Shown here in pieces: positions 19,430 through 28,932 of a stretch of 64,000 nt of DNA (position 1 is its first letter; each line of letters begins with the position of its first letter). The notes under the pieces were generated by a model. The model saw nothing but the letters and a program-made list of their open reading frames with translations. It ran no database searches and was not told the origin of the DNA. The DNA is from Enterobacteriaceae bacterium LSJC7 (GTDB lineage: Bacteria; Pseudomonadota; Gammaproteobacteria; Enterobacterales; Enterobacteriaceae). A program made the translations under genes and the position numbers. Location: the NCBI GenBank assembly GCA_000302695.1, contig AMFN01000002.1:62001-126000 (forward strand), written 5' to 3'.

Positions 19430-20314
19430 ATGGACAACGACGCTTTTCACACGTTCGACAACATCAACGTCAGCCGCGAATATGATGCACGCTATGCCAG
19501 TGACGATGTGCATTATGAAACCTTTGCCCGGCTGGCGGCGTTTTTTGGCCGCGATATGCATCCACACTGGCACGACAAATATTTCCAGCTGCATTATCTC
19601 GCTACCGGTCGCATCACTATGCAGCTTGATGACCGTTTCTATGCGGTCAAAGCGCCGCTGTTTGTGCTGACGCCGCCGTCGGTGCCGCACGCGTTCTTTA
19701 CCGGGCCAGAAAGTGACGGACACGTGCTGACGGTGCGTCAGGAGCTGGTCTGGGCGCTGGTGGCTAAACTGTGGCCTGCCAGCGGTGAGTTGATTAACTC
19801 GCGGGGCTTTTGCCTGTCTCTGGAGTCTTCCCCACAAACGCTGGCTGCGCTGGATCACTACTGGCCGCTGGTGGCCGACGAATTTTATAACCAGAACCAC
19901 GGGCGCGAAATTCTGCTTAACGCCATGACCGAGGCTATTTTCACGCTGCTGCTGCGCATGGCGCTGCCGGACGATCGTGCGGCCTGCAATGTGCGCGGTG
20001 AAATGAACCTGTTCCAGAACTTTAATCGCCTGGTTGATGAAAATTTTCATAGCCACCTGGCCGTGCCAGAGTATGCGCGCAGGTTGAACATCAGCGAGTC
20101 ACGCCTGAGCGAGATGTGCCGACGCTTTGCCAACCAGTCGCCTAAACAGATAGTTCTGGAGCGGGTATCCCGTGAGGCGAAGCGGCTATTGCGTTTCAGC
20201 TCCCATAGCGTGAATCAGATTGCACTGACGCTGGGGTACAAAGATCCGGCGTATTTCGCACGTTTTTTTAACCGCATGGAAGGCTGCTCACCCACGCAGT
20301 ACCGGGGGCGATAA
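19430..20314 (+). CDS. hpaA: HpaA, AraC-type activator of hpaBC
   Basis: A 294-residue AraC/XylS regulator resembling E. coli HpaA: DDVHYETFARLAAFFGRDM near the N terminus, PLFVLTPPSVPHAF in the sensing cupin domain, and a C-terminal double helix-turn-helix ending YKDPAYFARFFNRMEGCSPT. In E. coli it activates the hpaBC promoter with 4-hydroxyphenylacetate. The frame is open from 19361. The ATG at 19430 has AGGA at 8 bases and best matches the E. coli N terminus; 19421 is also possible. It lies directly upstream of hpaBC. Confidence 0.9.
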   Translation: MDNDAFHTFDNINVSREYDARYASDDVHYETFARLAAFFGRDMHPHWHDKYFQLHYLATGRITMQLDDRFYAVKAPLFVLTPPSVPHAFFTGPESDGHVLTVRQELVWALVAKLWPASGELINSRGFCLSLESSPQTLAALDHYWPLVADEFYNQNHGREILLNAMTEAIFTLLLRMALPDDRAACNVRGEMNLFQNFNRLVDENFHSHLAVPEYARRLNISESRLSEMCRRFANQSPKQIVLERVSREAKRLLRFSSHSVNQIALTLGYKDPAYFARFFNRMEGCSPTQYRGR

Positions 20315-20890
20315 GAGACAGGGTTAAGCGGTGTTGATTATGCCGCCAGCTGGCGGTTGTGTTCACCGACGCCCTGCGAAAAGTGCGGCTTTTGCGCCGG
20401 TGTACGGGTAACAAGGGGCGGCGTGACCTGTGCAAACGTCCCAGGCTGGCCGCAAAGACGCAGCGCCACAGCGCGCCCACTTCCCGGCGCGCAGGCAGCG
20501 TTGCGCCTGGTCGGGATGGCACTCATCCCAGGACTAACACCGTTCGTTGTTCACCATGCCTGCCGACAAGGTTGTCTTGTCTCGTCCTGGCAACCCGTTC
20601 GCTGGTTTCAGCGGGGTTGTCCACTTATCCGGCGCACCTCCACTTCGCGATAGAAAAATAGGGCTGTCTTATTCTTGAGGCCAACCTCGCGTCATGTCTG
20701 GTGATGGGGTTTCACCCTTATCCACGATTTGATCCTGTTCGCATTTTTCCACTCATGTCCGCTTTAGCGGGGAAAAGTACCCGCGAACGCCTGAAAAGTG
20801 TCTTCCGGGTTTGTCCACCGCACACTTAAATAATTAACGAAAGAAAAACAAATTAATAACAATCATGTACCCACGACGAGGCCAGACCAC
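20315..20890. other. Long leader between hpaA and hpaB
   Basis: About 575 bases. Short open frames at 20357-20661 carry no recognisable domain and look like chance frames in GC-rich DNA. The last 100 bases turn AT-rich and should hold the hpaBC promoter. I see no clear operator. Confidence 0.5.
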
Positions 20891-22453
20891 ATGAAACCAG
20901 AAGATCATCGCGCCGCCGCCAACCGCCCGTTCACCGGAGAAGAGTACTTAAAAAGTCTGCAAGACGGGCGTGGTATTTATATTTACGGCGAACGGGTAAA
21001 GGATGTCACAACGCACCCGGCGTTTCGCAACGCCGCAGGCTCGGTCGCAACGCTGTACGACGCGCTGCACGCGCCAGAAAGCCACGACAGGCTGTGCTGG
21101 CAAACCGACACCGGCAACGGCGGTTACACTCACCGCACCTTCCGCTTTGCACGTTCAGCCGACGAGATTCGCCAGCAGCGCGACAGCATTGCCGACTGGT
21201 CACGCCTCAACTACGGCTGGATGGGACGTACCCCGGACTATAAAGCGGCGTTTGCCTGTTCGCTTGGCGCGAACCCGGAGTTTTACGGCGATTACGCCGA
21301 TAACGCCCGCCACTGGTACAAACGCATTCAGGAAGCGGGGCTGTATTTTAACCACGCCATCGTTAACCCGCCGATTGACCGTCATAAGCCTGCCGATGAA
21401 GTAAAAGACGTTTACGTGCAGGTAGAGAAAGAAACCGATGCCGGGATAGTCGTGAGCGGTGCGAAAGTGGTGGCGACCAACTCGGCGCTGACCCATTACA
21501 ACTTTATCGGCTTTGGTTCGGCCCAGGTGATGGGCGACGATCCAAACTTCGCGCTGATGTTCGTTGCCCCGATGGACGCCGACGGCGTAAAACTGATTTC
21601 CCGCGCCTCGTACGAACTGGTGGCAGGGGCGACCGGCACACCGTTTGATTACCCGCTCTCCAGCCGCTTTGATGAGAATGATGCCATTCTGGTGCTGGAT
21701 AAGGTGCTGATCCCCTGGGAAAACGTGCTTATCTACCGCGACTTTGACCGCTGCCGCCGCTGGAGCATTGAGGCGGGTTTTGCACGCCTGTATCCGATGC
21801 AGGCCTGTGTGCGCCTGGCGGTAAAGCTCGATTTTGTCACGGCTCTGCTGCAAAAAAGCCTGGAGTGCACCGGCGTGCTGGAGTTTCGCGGCGTGCAGGC
21901 GGCGCTCGGTGAAGTGGTGGCCTGGCGCAACCTGTTCTGGTCGTTAAGCGATGCGATGTGGGCCGAGGCCCACGCCTGGAAAAATGGCGCGTGGCTGCCG
22001 GATATGCAGGCAATGCAGACCTACCGCGTGATGGCGCCGATGGCCTACAGCAAAATCAAAAACATTATTGAAAGTAACGTCACCAGTGGGCTTATCTACC
22101 TGCCGTCGAGCGTGCGCGATCTTAATAACCCGGAAATCGACCGCTATCTCGCCCAGTACGTGCGTGGCTCTAACGGCATGGATCACGAGCAGCGCATTAA
22201 GATCCTCAAACTGATGTGGGACGCTATCGGCAGCGAATTTGGCGGGCGTCACGAACTGTATGAGATTAACTACGCCGGCAGCCAGGATGAAGTGCGTTTG
22301 CAGTGTCTGCGCCACGCCCAGGGCAGCGGCAATATGAACAGCATGATGGCAATGGTTGACCGCTGTCTCGCGGACTACGACCGCGATGGCTGGAAAGTGC
22401 CGCATCTGCACAGCGGGCAGGATATCAATCAGCTTGACCGTATTTTGAAGTAA
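20891..22453 (+). CDS. hpaB: 4-hydroxyphenylacetate 3-monooxygenase, oxygenase subunit
   Basis: A 520-residue FADH2-using hydroxylase that converts 4-hydroxyphenylacetate to 3,4-dihydroxyphenylacetate, feeding HpaD. It matches the E. coli HpaB family through DGRGIYIYGERVKDVTTHPA at the start, NYGWMGRTPDYKAAF, and the C-terminal GRHELYEINYAGSQDEVR. The length is the usual 520. It receives reduced flavin from HpaC, encoded 15 bases downstream. Confidence 0.97.
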   Translation: MKPEDHRAAANRPFTGEEYLKSLQDGRGIYIYGERVKDVTTHPAFRNAAGSVATLYDALHAPESHDRLCWQTDTGNGGYTHRTFRFARSADEIRQQRDSIADWSRLNYGWMGRTPDYKAAFACSLGANPEFYGDYADNARHWYKRIQEAGLYFNHAIVNPPIDRHKPADEVKDVYVQVEKETDAGIVVSGAKVVATNSALTHYNFIGFGSAQVMGDDPNFALMFVAPMDADGVKLISRASYELVAGATGTPFDYPLSSRFDENDAILVLDKVLIPWENVLIYRDFDRCRRWSIEAGFARLYPMQACVRLAVKLDFVTALLQKSLECTGVLEFRGVQAALGEVVAWRNLFWSLSDAMWAEAHAWKNGAWLPDMQAMQTYRVMAPMAYSKIKNIIESNVTSGLIYLPSSVRDLNNPEIDRYLAQYVRGSNGMDHEQRIKILKLMWDAIGSEFGGRHELYEINYAGSQDEVRLQCLRHAQGSGNMNSMMAMVDRCLADYDRDGWKVPHLHSGQDINQLDRILK

Positions 22454-22468
22454 CGGGAGGTGACTGTG

Positions 22469-22981
22469 ATGAATGAAGAACAACATCGTTTACTGTTTCG
22501 TGACGCGATGGCGAGTTTACCCGCCGCGGTAAATATCGTCACCAGCGCCGGAGAAGGCGGGCAGTGCGGTATCACCGCGACAGCCGTCTGCTCGGTGACC
22601 GATACACCGCCAACGCTGCTGGTGTGCATTAACCGCAAAAGTGCCATGAACGCCGTGTTTGAGCGCAACGGGCGACTGTGTGTAAACGTGCTTAACCACG
22701 AGCAGGAGCAAATGGCGCGCCACTTTGCCGGCATGACCGATGTGGCAATGGCGCAGCGTTTTATGCTGGAGGGCTGGCACCAGGGAGAGTGGGGCCAGCC
22801 GGTACTGCGCCATGCGCTGGCAAGTCTGGAAGGCGACGTTGACCAGATAAGCAGCGTGGGCACACACCAGGTTTATCTGCTGACCATTCGCCATATTCGG
22901 GTGGCGCAGGACGGTCACGGCCTCATCTATTTTCGCCGCAGCTTCCAGGCCACCGCGCACCAGGAGATGCTGGCGGTGTAA
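22469..22981 (+). CDS. hpaC: 4-hydroxyphenylacetate 3-monooxygenase, flavin reductase subunit
   Basis: A 170-residue NADH:FAD reductase that supplies FADH2 to HpaB. It shares FRDAMASLPAAVNIVTSAGE and CGITATAVCSVTDTPPTLLV with E. coli HpaC, which is also 170 residues. A GTG at 22460 is in frame, but it lies at the end of the GGGAGG ribosome binding site; the ATG at 22469 is correctly spaced and gives the family length, so it is chosen. Confidence 0.95.
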   Translation: MNEEQHRLLFRDAMASLPAAVNIVTSAGEGGQCGITATAVCSVTDTPPTLLVCINRKSAMNAVFERNGRLCVNVLNHEQEQMARHFAGMTDVAMAQRFMLEGWHQGEWGQPVLRHALASLEGDVDQISSVGTHQVYLLTIRHIRVAQDGHGLIYFRRSFQATAHQEMLAV

Positions 22982-23001
22982 GGTGTGCCAGGTGGTAAAA
23001 G

Positions 23002-23034
23002 CGAGGCGTGGAGCTGATCTGCGCCTCGTTTATC
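23002..23034 (+). terminator. Hairpin after hpaC
   Basis: CGAGGCG (23002-23008) pairs with CGCCTCG (23022-23028), followed by TTTATCTTA. It is 20 bases past the hpaC stop. Confidence 0.6.
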
Positions 23035-23691
23035 TTATTGTGTCACTGACGTGATGTTGCCCGTCAGGTAAAAACGGTGACAGGGCGTTAACGGGGCGCT
23101 GTGTCATCAGGGACTTTTATGTGGCGATAGCGCATGCATCAGAGAGTCGAAGGGCGTGGCCCGTGTGTCGGTTTTTTCCGCTTATGTAATCCGTAATAAC
23201 AAACTCACTCTTTGCTGATGAAAAAAACCGCGCACCCGCAAAAAATTAAAATCGCGGCGTAGAAATGGGCTATAACCTTTATCTGCGCCGTTTTCGTGCG
23301 TGATACGGGCATTAAGGGCAATTATAAACAGCATGTTATTAAATATGGCTGCGTGTGCCAGCAAGAAAAAATTCGCTTGTTACCAGGCTGGCATTTTATC
23401 GTAATAGTCTGCTCTAATAAGCCTCAACAGGTGATACACAATGCGCATATCGCTGCTGATAATAAGCGGGCCTTTGCATTTATTAAATGATGCAATGTGT
23501 GGTGCGCCAGACCTATTTTGCTGAACGCTGCGTTAGCGTTATTATTAAGATAATGGCTAACCTCCCCCGCCGCGTGAGCTGTAAAAAACGCGATTAAATG
23601 TCGTAATAATCGTATTGCGCTCAGAAACGCCTGGTGGGTGCGAGGCTGGGCATTGCGCTGTGGCTCTGGCGGTAAAAGAGAAGGTCGCCTT

Positions 23692-23889
23692 TTACGTCAC
23701 TGGCGCCACCCGTTGCGCCGTTGGTAGATGCCGGAGTGCCGGGCGTGCGTAAAAACGCCATGCACCGACCCGGGCCAGCACTGTCCCGCTGTCGCTATCT
23801 GCCTGTGCCACCTGAGCGACGCTAAGGAAAAATAATGTCCAGTAAGCCGCTTTAATCACGCCTTTATTGGCGTTTTTGGCAGGCGGCAT
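23692..23889 (-). pseudogene. Possible remnant or small secreted protein with signal peptide
   Basis: A 65-codon minus-strand frame begins MPPAKNANKGVIKAAYWTLF and continues FLSVAQVAQADSDSGTV, a plausible Sec signal peptide with an AQA cleavage site followed by a beta-rich start of the kind seen in fimbrial subunits. After about 20 mature residues the frame becomes arginine-rich and loses any such character. A truncated fimbrial-type gene is one reading; chance is another. AGGA lies about 13 bases upstream of the ATG, which is far. Confidence 0.25.
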
Positions 23890-24565
23890 TTTGAGCGCTG
23901 TTCCTGACGTGTGGCAGGGAGGCCGGGGGCATGTCGAGGGCAGGGGCGGGCATAGCTGTACCGATTTTTTATTCGGCTAAAGCGTTTTTTATTACGTTAA
24001 TTTCCCCATGGGCATAAATAAAAAAGAGACATTTTTTAAAAAATACACAGTGAGTGGCTTGCCAGAACCGGCAATTAAAAGCCATTGGTCGCACAACGGG
24101 TACGCTTTTTGTCCTGTAAAAATAAACGTCATGTGCGTGGGAAATTTTCCTTGCTTGTCTTCGTGGGTGGGTTTTTGTTTAAATGCTCGTAGTTTTCTAA
24201 CGTAGAACTAATACTGTGATTCGGCAACGTGGTTTTTTGATGGTGAATATTCTTAACAGAAAAGCGATAATGTGAGTCGCCGTGTTTTTACTGTGTCGTT
24301 GCCCGGCGACACGGGCCTGGGGAAGGTAAATATTTCTGCTCTGCGGAAAGTCGCAGCGAACTGAATAAGCAATGGTTTTGCGCAAACAGGACATTTATCA
24401 GAGAACGCTTATCGGTTATGGCAGAGTTAACCGATAGAATCGTCTGGCTGCCAGGGCTGGTGCATCGCATCAGGCAACGCTGGCGTAAAATCACGGATTA
24501 ATACTCTGGCCCAATGCTGTGGCGGAGTGTGTAGCTAAACGCACAGGGAAGTGGAGTGGAACACT

Positions 24566-25189
24566 ATGATTCCGGTATTGCTCGTTGACGACCATCCTGC
24601 CATCTGTTTTGCCCTAAAGGTGCTGTTGGAAAAGAGCGGCGAGTTTACCGTCACCAGTTCGTCTGGTGAGAGCCTGATAGCCCAGATCCGCCGCGATGAA
24701 CCGCAGCTACTGATTCTTGACCTCGATTTAAAAAATGCTGATGGGCTGGCGCTGCTGCCGCGTATTAAGCAGCATTTTCCGGCGCTGAAAGTGCTTATTT
24801 TCACTAACCAGCCTGTCCACGTTTATGCGCTACGCACGTTGCAGGCCGGTGCCGACGGCTTTCTGAACAAAGAGCTTTCGCTTGCCTCCGTGGAGCCGTT
24901 GTGTCGGCTTATTCTTGACGGTTATCGCTGTTTTCCGGGGGATGCGTTAAATGAGGCGCTAAAAGCGCCAGGCGAACCAGCCAGCGGCGAGCAGGTGCTT
25001 GAGCGTTTCTCCGATCGCGAAATTGCCGTGCTTAACTATCTGCGCCAGGGCAAAACCAATAAAGATATCGCAGAGCGGCTGGCGCTCAGCAATAAAACCA
25101 TCAGCACATATAAAGCGCGCATGCTGCAAAAAAGCGGCGTTCAGGAGCTGGAACAGCTATTTGCGATGCTGGACGAGGAGAAAACGTGA
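24566..25189 (+). CDS. EvgA/FimZ-like response regulator
   Basis: A 207-residue regulator of the NarL/LuxR class. The receiver domain covers about residues 1-120: acidic pocket VDDH at 7-10, phosphoacceptor Asp in LLILDLDL near 52, conserved Lys in FLNKE. A linker leads to the LuxR-type helix-turn-helix (FSDREIAVLNYLRQGKTNKD and ALSNKTISTYKARM). The SNKTISTYKARM segment is very like EvgA. A GTG at 24551 is in frame but overlaps the GTGGAG ribosome binding site, so the ATG at 24566 is preferred. It overlaps the sensor gene by four bases and is its partner. Confidence 0.9.
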   Translation: MIPVLLVDDHPAICFALKVLLEKSGEFTVTSSSGESLIAQIRRDEPQLLILDLDLKNADGLALLPRIKQHFPALKVLIFTNQPVHVYALRTLQAGADGFLNKELSLASVEPLCRLILDGYRCFPGDALNEALKAPGEPASGEQVLERFSDREIAVLNYLRQGKTNKDIAERLALSNKTISTYKARMLQKSGVQELEQLFAMLDEEKT

Positions 25190-28100
25190 GGGCGTTCTGG
25201 CTTATTCTGCTGTACCTGTTTTCTCTGGCCGCCGTTGCCCAGCCCGTTCCCGCCCCCCGGACCCTGCAACTGCTGTCGCGCAGTAGTGAGGCCGTAGCCG
25301 ACCCCAACCTGACGCCAGCTCAGTGGCGCTGGCTTCGCGAACACCGCAAGATTCGCCTCGCCCTCTGGCAACCCATGCTGCCACCTTATGACATCACCAC
25401 CGGGCTGAGCGATTATGGCGGCATCAACGCCGATTTCATCGGTCTGCTGGCTGAGAATCTCGGCGTTGAAATCGAAATTGTGCAGTACCCAAGCTTTGAA
25501 CATGCGCTGACGGCACTGCGCGAAGGTGAGGCTGATTTTATCGCCCAGGCAGACGAAAATCAGAAGCGCCAGGGGCTGTACCTGAGTAAGCCCTACAGTA
25601 GCAATGTGGCGGTAGAAGTCGTTAATAATGATGATGCCAGCGCGGATGAGGCGCGCGCTGTCGCGGTTTGCACCGCATACGACAGCGAACGCGTCATGAT
25701 GCGTTATCCGCACGCCAGGCTTGAGAACTTTTCGAGCGTGCGCCACGCGATGGAAGCGCTGGCGTTTCACCAGATTGATATCCTGGTGTGCGATACCGTG
25801 ACCGCCCGCTATCTGGTTAATCAGTCCAGCCTGCGCAATATCACCATTCGTTCTATTACACCGCCGCTGCCGACGCACGGCTTTGCTTTTGCTACCACAG
25901 AGAAAATGCGCCCGTGGATAGCGATTCTCAACGCCATGCTCACTGCACTGCCGGAAAGCGCAGGCGTGGAAATCCACCGCCGCTGGAACGGCGGGATCCC
26001 GCTGTCGCTGAGCGAACAGCCGCCGGTATTTACCTCGCTTGAGCGCAAGTGGATTGAGGAGCATCCGCACATCCGCGTGGCGGTAGCAGAGGGTAACGCA
26101 CCGGTGGCGTTTTTTGATGAGGCCGGGCAGCTGCATGGCATGGTTGCCGATATCCTTACTGCACTGCGTTTGCGCACCGGGCTGACGTTTGAAATACAGC
26201 GTTTCCCGTCGCAGACTGCGGCGTTTGCCGCTGTACAGAGTGGCAAAGCGGAGCTGGTGGCGGGGAGTACCCAGGAGGGCGTCTGGCAGGCGAAGCTGCT
26301 TACCACCCGAACCTGGCTTTATAACTCGTGGGTCATGGTGGGGCGCAGCGGGCATTCTGGAGACGTGAAAAACCAGCGTGTGGTGAGTCTGCGCGGGGAT
26401 TCACCGCAGGAGTGGCCGGGCCGCCAGAGTGCGGCACAGATTGAATGGGTCGATACCTGGCGCGACGGCCTGTCAAAGGTGCTGAACCGGGAAAGTGATT
26501 TGATGATTATGCCGCTCATCATTGCCAACGTGCAGCTGACGAATAAAGCGTTTTCATCGCTCAGGCCCGTGGACTGGCTGGATACCGAGCCGCCACGCTT
26601 TGCGTTTGGCACCTCGCGCCAGGCCTGGCCACTGGTGACCATTCTCAACAAAGCGCTGATTAATATTCCGCCGGAGGATATGCACGCGCTGACCCGCAGT
26701 GGTTATACCGATAACAGCTTTTCGGCGACCGACGGGGAGGCTGATAATGGCGATATCCTGCTGCTGGCAGCCGGCATCCTGGTGTTGTTTGCGCTGGCCG
26801 GGAGTTGGTTCTGGCGTCGGCGCTGGCAACGGGTGATGCGGCCTATGGAAGACGTCCCCACGCCCATTTACGTCTGTGATCCACGCGGCAGGTTACTGGC
26901 AGGCAACGCTGCGCTGCGCCAGGCGCTGGGGGCAACCCATGCCCAACTGCGGGGATCGCTGCTTGAGGACTGGTTAACTGGTGCAGGGAAAGGGACGCGC
27001 ATGATTGACCGCGGTGGCCGGCGGCTGCGTCTTTGGCGTATGCCGGTGAGCGGTAAACGCTACAGCCTTGGCGGGTGGCTGGATGTGACAGACCAGCGTG
27101 AAACGCTCACGGCGCTGCGCAAGGCCAAACGGCGTGCTGATGGTGCCAGTCGTGAAAAGAGCACTTTCCTGACCACCATGAGCCATGAAATCCGCACGCC
27201 GCTGAGCGCCGTGATTGGCATGCTGGAACTGGTGATGCGCCGCGGCGGTGACACGGTGGAGAATCGTCAGTCCATTCGCATTGCCCGTGAAGCGGCGCAG
27301 TCGCTGCTGATGCTGCTGGGCAATATTCTTGATGTCTCTCGCATTGAGTCCGGGCGCATGGTACTGCACCCGGAGCGGGTGGCGCTGCGCGATCTGATTG
27401 AGTCTACGGCCGTGATGTTTGAGGGGCTGGCCGCGCAAAAAGGGCTGCGTTTTGCGCTGGAAATTGATGCCGAATTGAATGCCGATGTGCTGGTTGACGC
27501 CATGCGATTGCGCCAGATAATCGTAAACCTGGTTGCGAACGCCATCAAATTCACCCATGACGGCGAAGTGACACTACGTGCTGGCGTGCAGTGGTGTGAC
27601 AGCGACAGGCTACAGCTGATGCTGGAGGTTGAAGACAGCGGCGAAGGCATTGAAGAGGTGGTACAAAAGCGCCTTTTTCGCCCGTTTGAGCAGGGAGGAA
27701 ATCACAGCCTGATGCAGGGCAGCGGGCTGGGTCTGTATATTTCGCGCACGCTGGCGCAGATGATGGGCGGCGATATTACGCTCTGCAGCCAGCCGGGAGA
27801 AGGCACGCGGGTGAGCGTGGCGCTGAATCTGCCAGTTATGGAGGCGCTGGCGCCTGTAGCACCGCTGTATCCACCGACGGCAGCGCTGAGTGGCCGCACC
27901 CTGGACATCCTGATTGTTGACGACAACCCGGCAGGAAGGCTTCTGTTAAGCCAGCAATTAGGCTGGTTTGGCCACCGCGTCGTGAGTTGCCCGGGCGCGC
28001 GTGAGGCGCTGGCATTTCTTGAGCAGACATCCGTGGATGCGGTAATAAGCGATTGCAATATGCCCGGTATGAACGGCTATGCCCTGGCGCAAGCGGTGCG

Positions 28101-28842
28101 CGAGCGTTGGCCGCTGCTGCCGCTGATTGGCATCACCGCCGATGCGCGGGAGTCCGTGCGTGCCGATGCTCAGGCCGCCGGGATGTCAGACTGTTTATTC
28201 AAGCCGGTCACCCTGGCCATGCTGGAGCCATTGCTGGCCAGGCTCACGACAACACTGCCGCTGCGCCCGAACGCCGGGCCTGTCGATGTGGGAGAAAGCG
28301 TGTCGACCGCCGATGAGCAGGCCGCGGCGTTGTGGTACAGCACACAGTCAGCCTCTCCTGCGCTGCTGCGTCAACCGCAAGAACCAGTGCTGGCGCAACA
28401 GGCCCCGCGCGACGAACAACGAGCCGGGCCGTTATCAGGCACCGAGGCGCATAGCGCTGGGACAGCGCAGGGCAAACTGGCAGCGGTCATGAAGGCGGTG
28501 TTGCCTGCTTCACTGCTGGAAGGTGAGAACCTGAGGATCTTCCTGAGCCTGCAAATCTCGGTGCTGGATGACACGCTGGCAAGCATTGCGCTCTGGCAGC
28601 GTGACCCGAGTCTGTCACCCGAAGACGCGCTGCACCGCCTGCGAGGGGGGATTCAGCTACTGGGTGAACAAGAGCTGGAAGCACTCTGTTATGAGCAGGA
28701 GAAAGCGCCTGACGCCGGGCGAATGGCGCGGCTTGAGCAGGCGCTGCACCGGCTGCGCGAAGGCTTACAGCAGTGGCACGACACGGGACTACAGCCCGCG
28801 CAGACCGTCCTACAGACCAATGAAGACGCCACCACCTCGTAA
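25186..28842 (+). CDS. EvgS/BvgS-like unorthodox hybrid sensor kinase
   Basis: A 1218-residue phosphorelay sensor. Order: signal peptide (1-18), two tandem periplasmic Venus-flytrap domains (about 55-270 and 295-510), one membrane helix (about 523-545), a PAS-like segment (about 560-640), histidine kinase with His667 in MSHEIRTPLS, ATPase with VANAIKFTHDGE and GSGLGLYIS, receiver domain with Asp956 in SDCNMPGMNG, and an HPt domain with His1150 in LHRLRGGIQLLG. All relay residues are present. Start is GTG at 25186 behind GAGGAG, overlapping the regulator stop. EvgS (1197 residues) has the same layout. The signal is unknown. Confidence 0.92.
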   Translation: MRAFWLILLYLFSLAAVAQPVPAPRTLQLLSRSSEAVADPNLTPAQWRWLREHRKIRLALWQPMLPPYDITTGLSDYGGINADFIGLLAENLGVEIEIVQYPSFEHALTALREGEADFIAQADENQKRQGLYLSKPYSSNVAVEVVNNDDASADEARAVAVCTAYDSERVMMRYPHARLENFSSVRHAMEALAFHQIDILVCDTVTARYLVNQSSLRNITIRSITPPLPTHGFAFATTEKMRPWIAILNAMLTALPESAGVEIHRRWNGGIPLSLSEQPPVFTSLERKWIEEHPHIRVAVAEGNAPVAFFDEAGQLHGMVADILTALRLRTGLTFEIQRFPSQTAAFAAVQSGKAELVAGSTQEGVWQAKLLTTRTWLYNSWVMVGRSGHSGDVKNQRVVSLRGDSPQEWPGRQSAAQIEWVDTWRDGLSKVLNRESDLMIMPLIIANVQLTNKAFSSLRPVDWLDTEPPRFAFGTSRQAWPLVTILNKALINIPPEDMHALTRSGYTDNSFSATDGEADNGDILLLAAGILVLFALAGSWFWRRRWQRVMRPMEDVPTPIYVCDPRGRLLAGNAALRQALGATHAQLRGSLLEDWLTGAGKGTRMIDRGGRRLRLWRMPVSGKRYSLGGWLDVTDQRETLTALRKAKRRADGASREKSTFLTTMSHEIRTPLSAVIGMLELVMRRGGDTVENRQSIRIAREAAQSLLMLLGNILDVSRIESGRMVLHPERVALRDLIESTAVMFEGLAAQKGLRFALEIDAELNADVLVDAMRLRQIIVNLVANAIKFTHDGEVTLRAGVQWCDSDRLQLMLEVEDSGEGIEEVVQKRLFRPFEQGGNHSLMQGSGLGLYISRTLAQMMGGDITLCSQPGEGTRVSVALNLPVMEALAPVAPLYPPTAALSGRTLDILIVDDNPAGRLLLSQQLGWFGHRVVSCPGAREALAFLEQTSVDAVISDCNMPGMNGYALAQAVRERWPLLPLIGITADARESVRADAQAAGMSDCLFKPVTLAMLEPLLARLTTTLPLRPNAGPVDVGESVSTADEQAAALWYSTQSASPALLRQPQEPVLAQQAPRDEQRAGPLSGTEAHSAGTAQGKLAAVMKAVLPASLLEGENLRIFLSLQISVLDDTLASIALWQRDPSLSPEDALHRLRGGIQLLGEQELEALCYEQEKAPDAGRMARLEQALHRLREGLQQWHDTGLQPAQTVLQTNEDATTS

Positions 28843-28844
28843 CC

Positions 28845-28868
28845 TCCCGCCCTGCGGGATACTATTTG
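28845..28868 (+). terminator. Short hairpin after the sensor kinase
   Basis: TCCCGC-cct-GCGGGA (28845-28859), then a T-rich ATACTATTTG, directly past the stop at 28842. Confidence 0.5.
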
Positions 28869-28932
28869 TTTCAGGAACGCTGCGGTGCCTCAGGGCATGT
28901 GCCGCAGCTCTTTGTAACAAAGGAGATAGGTT

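Larger units (their letters stand above)
22982..24565. other. 1.6-kb gene-poor, AT-leaning stretch after hpaC
   Basis: No complete gene is recognised. Frames of 60-68 codons at 23182-23364, 23296-23490, 24008-24205 and 24197-24494 lack motifs and good ribosome binding sites. A minus-strand frame at 23692-23889 begins with a signal-peptide-like segment and is listed separately. The base composition is lower in GC than the hpa genes. The last 200 bases should contain the promoter of the EvgA-like gene. Confidence 0.5.
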
